27,500 bases of DNA. Origin: Actinidia chinensis. Its lineage: Eukaryota > Streptophyta > Magnoliopsida > Ericales > Actinidiaceae. Positions 20,388 to 27,500 of this stretch are shown here, one piece after another; within the stretch, counting starts at the first letter, position 1, and every line of letters begins with the position of its first letter. The notes below the pieces were generated by a model. That model had not been told where the DNA came from, ran no database searches, and saw nothing but the letters and a program-made list of their open reading frames with translations. The position numbers and the translations under genes are program-made. The DNA lies in assembly GCA_009663005.1 (NCBI GenBank), contig CM018899.1, forward strand, positions 10,305,349-10,332,848, written 5' to 3'.

Positions 20388-21418
20388 AATAGGTTGACAC
20401 CGTAATAGGGTTTGAACACGCAAGACAGAGAATCTAGGTAACACAATAAGTAAAGCTAATAGGTGGAACCGTAAGCGGAGTCTATAGAGTGACAACCATA
20501 AGTAGAATATAGATTAACACCGTAAGATCGAAATCTGCCTAGATGACAATTTAGGATCAACAATGCGTGCGATATGTAGTATATGGGCTCAACACGACTT
20601 TACTAAAGTCGGATTCAGCTATTATTATGGAAAATGTCCAAGTGGTTGATGTGTTTGTAGTCAGTCCCTCCCCCAGAAAGGGAATCGTCGAAGAGGACAT
20701 TAACGCCCGAAGATTGATATTGACATATAGAAGGAAAACCTAGGAGGGATGGTTCAAGTATTTAGAATACTCACAAAATATAGTGCAATTTATGGCGTGA
20801 ATAGTGTTTCTAATTTTCTGAGAAAGTTGTTATTTTGGTGTCCATACTCGGGTCAATGACCTTCGATTTTAGATATACGGAGAGTTTTAAATTTAGAGTT
20901 ATGTCTTGAGGTTGGAAATTTACATTTCCATTTGATACTCCAAAGTTAAGATTTTTTAGAGACATAACCCGTACCTTTGCCCATTTGAAGTGGAATAAAA
21001 TGTAAAGAAGATGTAATCAATTTGGCTTTATGGCGATTGATTATGGTTTGTATCATTTTATTTTAATGGAGTAATAGGATTTCCGGTAGTTGACAAGATA
21101 TATATACGTGTTTCTTCTTGAGAGGCACTTGATAATTATTTTACACCCAAGAGATGATACAGCTATCATTATTGTTAAACGATTAAAAACCTTGATGTTG
21201 TCGTAGAAGCTATCCCCCGCCTAGGAGGGAAAGGACGTAGAGGGGCCACAAAGCCTGAAAAGCCCACATGGAACGTGTAGAGAGAATCCTAGAAGGACTT
21301 TGTTCATGGTCAGATTCCCTCAACAAACACACCAATGCAACCCGAACAAAAACAATAACTCTGAGAGGAGCGTTGACGAAACACTCACAACCGAGGGAAT
21401 AGTACAAGAGGTTGGAGG

Positions 21419-21458
<40 letters not shown>

Positions 21459-23393
21459 AATGCTCAAGTGGGAATTCATTAACTCCACAAGAAGGAGTCC
21501 AGCGCCAAGGGGAACAACTTCCCACTAAAATACCAACTTGCCCAAACTGGCAAAAGAAGCTGGGGATTTATGTCCGAAGATGAAGCACGGCTTGTTATTA
21601 AGTGGGAAAGGAGGGGCAAAACCGAATTAAAATTGTCCAAGTAAGAATAGAAATTCAAGGAGTAAGACTGTCGCATTAATTTTAGCACCACACCTCTAGA
21701 CGCAAGGAGGGATGGGGTTCACCAACCGGCAAGGCCAAGCTCACATTTATCCGAAAGAACCCCCACCTACTATAAGAAATTCCAGGTACACCCCTTAGTC
21801 GTAGTCGACTTGTACAACGTCCTGTCGACACACACATATTTTCCCCCATCCTTAAAAATAATAAATAAAAATAAATAAAATAATAAGTAGATAGACTTAT
21901 AAATCATTTATCGCACCAAGAGTTTAGGGTCTATATTAGATTCCTTTGTTGGGAATCAAGTTTTCTCGATGTCCTCTGATGAATTACCTGACTCCTTAGT
22001 AGATAGGGAGATAGAATTCCACATTAGCCTAAATTCGGATATGTAGATTCCATTTCAAGACTTCCGTACCGTAGTTTCCTCCTTTAAACTTAGAAAAGGA
22101 TTAAAATTCAACTCCCACACTGGTTAAAAAAAAAAATTCATAGTACTAGCATTTCACTTGAGGTACGGATGTACGCAAATAAATCATCGAATGTCAACTG
22201 AGGTCCCTCGGGGACATCCGATGCAATTGTGAATGATACAACGAGAATTGGAACGATACAGAGAAGAATTATCATGACCCCTCGCAGATACATACGCACA
22301 ATCGAGAAATGACTACCAAATCAAGTATTGAGAGAGGTACTTAAGGCAACTAAAATTTGAACCAGATAGTTTATGCCCCATAACGTGTGACAACACTTCC
22401 CTTAGTTTGTGACAAATTTTTAAGTTAAATCATTCTAGTACAAGGGTGTTTAACGCCAAAATCATTGTTGAATAAGTAATTATGATATGCATACACGACC
22501 TTCTATTAAACGCTTATTAAGATTGAGTTTAAATCAACGAATTAGCACTCATTGACATTGTAATAGAGCGATAGTTTTCAAACGAATTCACCACCTCCGA
22601 TATGTAACTAAAAGTATTATAAGAGTAGCACAGCAAAAGCGTAGTGGAATAACTTGAGTACCAAATTGAATTAATGAACCAATTTGAAGAAATCAACCGG
22701 TTTTTTTAACATCAAGTATTAGTGTTTCGTTAATTCTTCATCTACCATTCGGTAGTGTCCATTTGGACAAACATCTCGTAAGGCCAATGGTTTTGGTTAT
22801 CAATCCATCAGTCGGGACACCATGGGTTATGGGCTGCTCACTGGAAGGGCAGTAGAGGCGTTCGCGACAAAAAGGTTAACCCAAAAAACATTCAGGTCAT
22901 AAGTAGTCATGAGTTAAGAGACACCTACTGTTTCAATATAAGTCGACGTGGACCAATCTGCGATGCGAAAAATGTGATTAAGATTTTGATACGAGACATC
23001 GTGGTACTCTATGTTCTATTCGCTGGATTTTTAGGAGATAGATTCGGAATTAAGAAATCAGAGTGCCGACTCAATCAAATCTTGTAAGGTTTTAATTGCC
23101 TCTCAATTTAGTTTGATTGAAGTTATTAGCAGAATATCCAATTTAATAGATCTTGATCTCGATTCCACTCCTATATAGAACCGACCTTTGAGTATTGAAA
23201 AATCTAATGGAAAAGATGAGTGTAAAATTGTTAGCCTAAAGTTGTAATGAAGAATATTATTAGAGGGGAGCGACGAAGCGTGATATAACTACTAAAATCG
23301 TTGGTTGAATGAGAAGTGTAGATGGTCGAATTGAACTATGATGGGAGTGACAATGTAATTACGATCCTGTCAGTTTGAGGACAAACTTATCTT
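20388..23393 (+). other. LARD internal region, mostly non-coding
   Basis: Three kilobases without a recognisable polymerase domain. One gag-like zinc knuckle remnant lies at 21593-21638. The last 300 bp before the PPT show faint resemblance to a gypsy integrase tail, too weak to call. A TAAAAATAATAAATA-type AT run occupies about 21845-21890. Short predicted open frames on both strands show no family and are treated as chance. Confidence 0.6.
21593..21638 (+). pseudogene. Gag zinc-knuckle remnant in the LARD
   Basis: TGT-TAT, AAG-TG, GGAAAGGAGGGGCA and then TGTCC read, across one-base shifts, as the CX2C...GKEGH...C pattern of a retroviral zinc knuckle. It suggests the LARD descends from a gag-bearing element. 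The frame is broken and the downstream cysteine spacing is not exact. Confidence 0.45.
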
Positions 23394-23405
23394 AAGAAGG
23401 GGAGA
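23394..23405 (+). other. Polypurine tract of the LARD
   Basis: AAGAAGGGGAGA directly before the 3' LTR. The upstream GTTTGAGGACAAACTT matches the block before the unit 1 polypurine tract. Confidence 0.9.
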
Positions 23406-26248
23406 TATAACACCCAACACCCCAAATCCGCCGAGTCTAATTAATCATATAATGTTTGATTCGTATGATAATTAGTGTGAGTTATTGGAAGGTTTAAGTC
23501 AAAGTGAGCCATTTAAAGAATTTACATTTTTGTTAAAATCTAAACTTAAGATTAAATACCATACCCCAATTTTTCTTCTTAGCGTTTCGAGAAGGGCGTT
23601 TGAACAGTAAGAGAGTATATAAATTTGAGAAAAAAGAGGACATGCAAGTAAGTGGTATTGGGCACATGAGATCATTTCCATGTGTGTCCTCCATCTTCTA
23701 CCCGGGGGAACCCATGAATATCATTTATATCATTTTATTGCATAAATTAAGACTTTTAATTTAATATATAGGATTTCTATTTTATTTTAAAATTCAAGGA
23801 AATCGAAAGTGACCCAATTGTGAGTCATAGGTTACACCAAGAGCCATTGAGGTGGGCACATGGGATTGAATCCTATGGTGTCTTCCAATTACACACACAA
23901 TCACGTAAAGAAAGAAAAAGAACAGTAAGGGGAAACATGAGATTCTAGTGGAAATAGCACATGGATTTTAAATCCCATGTGTCTTGGACAATATACCCAC
24001 ATACACCACACCACATACATCACACGCGACAAATGCGAGAGAGGGATGAAGGGAAGAGAGAAAAGAGAGAAGGCGGAGGAAGAAGCAAGGAGGTTGGGAG
24101 AGCTCATCCAGTCAAAAGAAGTCATTAAGACTCCATCAATTTCAAAGGTGAGAAATCAACTTGTAGTTTTATATATGGTTATATGTATAATAGTTGGAGG
24201 AAGTTATAGGATTTTACCTTTTGATGCACTTAGGAGAGTTTAAGTTTGTAATTAGGAGACTCCCTTTAGTCCTAATTGGGGGTCAATTTGGCTAGCTTGA
24301 AGTCTCTTCCCATTTGAAGAATTAGAGGTTAGAGTGAAATCCCAAATTTTTTTAAAGGTTAGGGTTTTTAACTTTCAATCTGAGATCCTTCTCTTAATAG
24401 TTTTGTTCTCTTTCATTTTGAGATATTTCTATTCACTGAGAAAATTTTTTAGATTCCTTGAGTTTGGAAAGACTTGGTAAAGTTTTTTTGTGAGAAGTTT
24501 TGATTTAGTTTGAGATAGAAAATCGCAAGTTCTGGAAACCGGACCAAACTTAGGATGTCAACTTTAGGACGACCCATTTTAACTTGGAGGTTGTCAGAAG
24601 GGACTAATTCTGAGTCAACCGGGGTTAATGATGTAACAGACAATTGGGTGGGGGGTGGGTATAGGGAAAAAGTCGAACAGGCGGGTAGAACCCTTAGAGC
24701 AACGCGAGAGTGGGGGTAGAAGTGGGGGAATAATCGAGCACATAAGAAAAACCTACAAAAACAACTGTAATACGAAAGGGGAGGAGAGAAGCCCACACGT
24801 GCCGCCTAATTCTTAACTTAGGTTCTGCTCACAGCTGAAAAACTTGTCCATCTCACGCCACTTAAAGGACATGTACCACTGGTCGACCTAAACTTCAACT
24901 TAAGGTCGACCTAAACCTCAACTTAGGACGACTCTATTTTAAACTTAGGTTGTCGAGAACTTTCTGTCAAACTTATGAGTGTCCAAAACTTAGGGTCGAC
25001 CTAAACTTCAACAACTTAGACGACTAACTTCACTTTAGGTTTTCAACCTTTCTCCTTAAAGAAATTTTAGTGCGTCCAATATATGTGTAGACTCTTAGGC
25101 CTATCATTAAGAGGCCAAGTCCGTATCTACAAGGTCAATCCTTAAAGGGTCTTTTATCTCTTTATATAATAGAAACTTAGTTATTAAACATATTGTATCC
25201 TATGTCTTTATATTTTTAGGCAACGCCCAAAACGTAAACAACTACCACGGAAAACCGGGTGAGTTAAACACGATGGCCATGAACAAAATTTGTTATTTTC
25301 GAATGGTTTTCAATACGTATTATTGTATATAATCCAATTTTTTTCATGTTTTCAGCATTAAAGTATGTTATCTCAACAAATGCCATGTCCTCAATTTAAT
25401 GATAATGTACGAAGAAACCCATGGATGTTTATTTTTAGAAGTAAAACAAATATGTTCGAAGTATATAGTATGCATGTGATGCTCGGGGCCCCCTTGGTGG
25501 ACTTTATCTAGCCTAATGGTCCTGAATGTAAATGAGGGACTGAAGAAACATTTACAAGGGATATCTCGGCCTAAAGAAAGCCACCCGACCTAAATATGGT
25601 CATCATGTTATTTTAAGAACCGAGCTGTTACATTTTCATGATATGTTTATGTATGTTTACGGAAAACAAGTGAGCCCTGTTTATGCAAGATCAAGTTAGT
25701 TAACTAATGTTTTCAAGAAAGTTATGTTACGCTCACTTGTGTTTGACACGTATAATGTAGTATGATTGAAAGTAATCCATAGGTATTTTTACGTTCATAG
25801 CATCTTCTGTTTTGTTAATTTCACTAACTTTTAGCTTACGTTTTCGAAAACTTTTTCAGGAAGCCAATCCGAGGAGCCTTAAAGAAGAAAGTTACGCCTT
25901 GCAAAATCATAGTTTTGTGGCCAAGTGGCCCTTAAATGTGTTATGACGATAGATTAGACCTACGGTATGTAATTATATTGGCCACGATAATGTATGTACT
26001 TAAGTTGGCCTTATAAATTATGTAAAGTTTAAATATTAGGCACAGCTCTGTATACCTTGTGTACACCCAAACGTCAAACCTTTTATATTTTTAATTATTA
26101 TGAACGTTTTTCGCGAAAAATTTACTATCATTTTTAAATGATATGCACAGGTGATCAACGCTTCGAAGGTAGTCGGCCTTGACGGGCAAGCCGTTCGGCC
26201 ATACACCGCGACCACGACGCAAAGCCCGGGTTGCGCAGGAACGTGACA
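23406..26248 (+). repeat. 3' LTR of the LARD (2.8 kb)
   Basis: Starts TATAACACCC (TG changed to TA) and ends GTGACA. It aligns end to end with 17555-20372. Its palindrome array is shorter (about 24880-25045), and 24600-24830 carries G-rich sequence with no match in the 5' LTR. Confidence 0.9.
24880..25045. repeat. GTCGAC palindrome array in the LARD 3' LTR
   Basis: Copies of ACTTAAGGTCGACCTAAAC, TCAACTTAGGACGAC and TTTTAAACTTAGGTTGTC occur in the same order as in the 5' LTR, but only about one and a half 108-bp units remain. Confidence 0.75.
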
Positions 26249-26253
26249 CCTGA
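26249..26253. other. Target-site duplication, right (CCTGA)
   Basis: CCTGA directly after the LTR end GTGACA, identical to 17550-17554. Unit 1 gag sequence resumes here with AACTTGTCG. Confidence 0.9.
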
Positions 26254-26640
26254 ACTTGTCGTTTAAACTTTGTCATCTGCTCAATGTTTCCTCCTATCCT
26301 CTTCTACTTTCTATGTTTTTAGATTGAGCGACAATCTCATTCAAAGATCCTCACAATACAGAGCTGGATGAAAAACCTCCTGATGAGTGGGTAACCGCAA
26401 TATATCTAACTTTTTTCTCTATACAGTCAACTCGATCTCGGGCTTTGCTTCCCCTCTACGTTCCTTGGCCTCTTCTGGGCGCATACCTTCTACAATATAC
26501 AAACATTTAGACATATCTCATAACACTTAGCTACATTACCTTTTAGTATAGCATAGCACATAATGTATATCAACTAGACAGTCTTAGACTTCTATCTAGA
26601 CGTGACTCTATCTTATGTTGTAAAACCTATAGCTTTGTAC
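26254..26640 (-). pseudogene. Gag and leader remnant of unit 1 beyond the LARD
   Basis: Colinear with 10240-10620 of unit 2. The minus strand reads gag-like fragments such as EEAKERRGEAKPEIEL and LPTHQEVF between stops. There is not enough room between here and the knuckle for a full capsid domain. Confidence 0.55.
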
Positions 26641-26653
26641 GTATAAACCTATT

Positions 26654-26665
26654 GCTCTGTACCCA
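26654..26665 (-). other. Primer-binding site of unit 1
   Basis: The minus strand reads TGGGTACAGAGCAATAGG, a two-base variant of TGGTATCAGAGC with the same AATAGG context as in the LARD. The LTR end TGACA is six bases away. Confidence 0.8.
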
Positions 26666-26671
26666 TCCCCC

Positions 26672-27500
26672 TGTCACGCCCCGCACCTGGCCTATGCCGA
26701 TCGTGGGGCCACTGATGGCCGACGGCTTGCCCGCCAAGGCCAACTACCTTAAAACCTGATGCATAGTCAATTCAGACGATATAAAATTTCTTTTGCGAAA
26801 CGTAATCATAGCTACGAAATATTAAAGTGTTACAAATCCATCCGTTACAACGAGTTGTGCCTAAGTTTACACTTTACTACAAAAAGGATGGCCACTTAAT
26901 TATACTACATCCCCCTGGGCCAAAATACAATGACGTAGGGTTTAGTCATCATCATAGCACATAAGGCCCCATGTCCACAAAACTATGATCTTACAAGGCA
27001 TACCCTCTTCTTAAGGCTTCCTCATATTGACTTCCTAAAAAGGTTTTCGAAAACATAGGGTAAATTTGTTATAACAACATATGCATGAAGTTTAAATACC
27101 ATGGTGATTACTTAAATTAATATCATACTACATCATACGTGTGAACAAGTGAGCATAACCATAATATTCTTGAAACTTAGTTCATAAACTTTTCTTAAAG
27201 CTTTTTCCAAGCTTCCATAATGGCTTCTTTTTGGCTTTGGATGACTTCCCAAGCTCTCCCTTTCTTTCTTTTTCTTTCTTCTTCTTCTCTGCTTCCTCCT
27301 CTGTCTTCTCTCCTCTCCCTCTCTCTTTCTCTCTCCACGGTGTGCGTGTATGTGGGGATTTAGAATTTGGTAAAATGTAAGTGAAGTAGAGTTGTGGGTT
27401 TATTTGCTGATAAGGGAAATTATCCATGTGGTGCGTCCTCTTAATACCGTTTTCCTTTTTTATTTTGTCATTAAAATTTCCTGCAATCACCGTTCAACAT
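26672..27500 (-). repeat. 5' LTR of unit 1, internally deleted and cut by the window edge
   Basis: 26672-27191 matches 10655-11180 of the shared LTR, and 27185-27500 matches about 12174-12510. The roughly 990 bp between, including the TTCGAA array, are absent. At the window end about 100 bp of LTR remain unseen. The lysine/glutamate-rich open frame at 27182-27490 (minus) is purine-rich LTR sequence, not a gene. Confidence 0.8.

Larger units (their letters stand above)
17555..26248 (+). mobile_element. Complete LARD-like non-autonomous LTR retrotransposon
   Basis: An 8.7-kb element on the plus strand, nested in gag of unit 1: 5' LTR 17555-20372, PBS 20376-20387, internal 20373-23405, PPT 23394-23405, 3' LTR 23406-26248, TSD CCTGA. 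The internal region is only about 3.0 kb and shows no recognisable protease, RT, RNase H or integrase. That fits a large retrotransposon derivative mobilised by an autonomous partner. It shares PBS context, pre-PPT block and several LTR segments with the surrounding gypsy units, which are the obvious candidate partner family. Confidence 0.85.
12625..26671 (-). mobile_element. Ty3/gypsy unit 1, gag-pol with two nested insertions
   Basis: In minus-strand order: PBS (26654-26665), gag (26640-26254, then 17549-17370 after the LARD), protease (about 17300-16760), RT (about 16620-15841), RNase H (about 15840-15340), integrase (about 15340-15084, then 14213-13120), and a C-terminal chromodomain-like tail (about 13110-12790). 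The order PR-RT-RH-IN defines Ty3/gypsy; the tail suggests a chromovirus. Insertions are a TIR element at 14214-15083 and a LARD at 17555-26248. Gag upstream of the knuckle is short (under 600 bp), so the capsid part appears deleted in both units. No intact frame remains. Confidence 0.8.

Noticed and set aside
21210..21691. Minus-strand open frames in the LARD interior
   Set aside because: They are antisense to a gag zinc-knuckle remnant and have no family signature.

Overview
The window looks like plant nuclear DNA, probably a dicot. It has a plant-type gamma-glutamyl hydrolase gene with short exons and GT-AG introns, Ty3/gypsy retrotransposons primed by initiator tRNA-Met, small TIR transposons, and AT-rich introns. 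No bacterial operon, tRNA, rRNA or CRISPR array was seen. Single-base insertions and deletions break every recognisable reading frame, in the host gene and in unrelated transposons alike. Either everything here has decayed, or the consensus comes from noisy long reads. No intact long protein can therefore be read, and coding calls rest on fragments recognised across frameshifts.

Layout. 1-3713: AT-rich DNA without a recognisable exon, partly a very degenerate repeat; it may be a long intron of the gene to its right or intergenic. 3714-6357 (minus): the first four coding exons of a gamma-glutamyl hydrolase (folate polyglutamate hydrolase) gene, with start codon, signal-peptide-like N-terminus and the nucleophile-cysteine exon. 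Its last exons are not in the window. Intron 1 holds a 367-bp Mutator-like MITE with a perfect 9-bp target duplication. 6358-6960: probable promoter/5' leader, possibly bidirectional; 6920-7277 looks like the 5' exon of a divergent plus-strand gene. 7278-7737: probable intron, nothing identifiable.

7738-27500 is a retrotransposon complex. Two related Ty3/gypsy units lie head to tail on the minus strand and share one LTR (10655-12606), which has a primer-binding site on one side and a polypurine tract on the other. Unit 2 (7738-10654) is truncated inside its reverse transcriptase, and that domain is tandemly repeated. Unit 1 (12607-26671) carries gag end, protease, RT, RNase H, integrase and a chromodomain-like tail. 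It is interrupted by an 870-bp TIR transposon in integrase (14214-15083) and by a complete 8.7-kb plus-strand LTR element in gag (17555-26248; 2.8-kb LTRs, only 3.0 kb internal, TSD CCTGA). The same site in unit 2 (10234-10238) is still empty. The inserted element shares PBS context and long LTR stretches with its host units, so it looks like a non-autonomous (LARD-like) relative that jumped into its own family.

The clearest candidates for something not routinely described are the palindromic repeat arrays at matching places in the LTRs (GTCGAC-centred in the inserted element, TTCGAA-centred in the host family) and the tandem RT domain. No new defence or enzymatic system is apparent.
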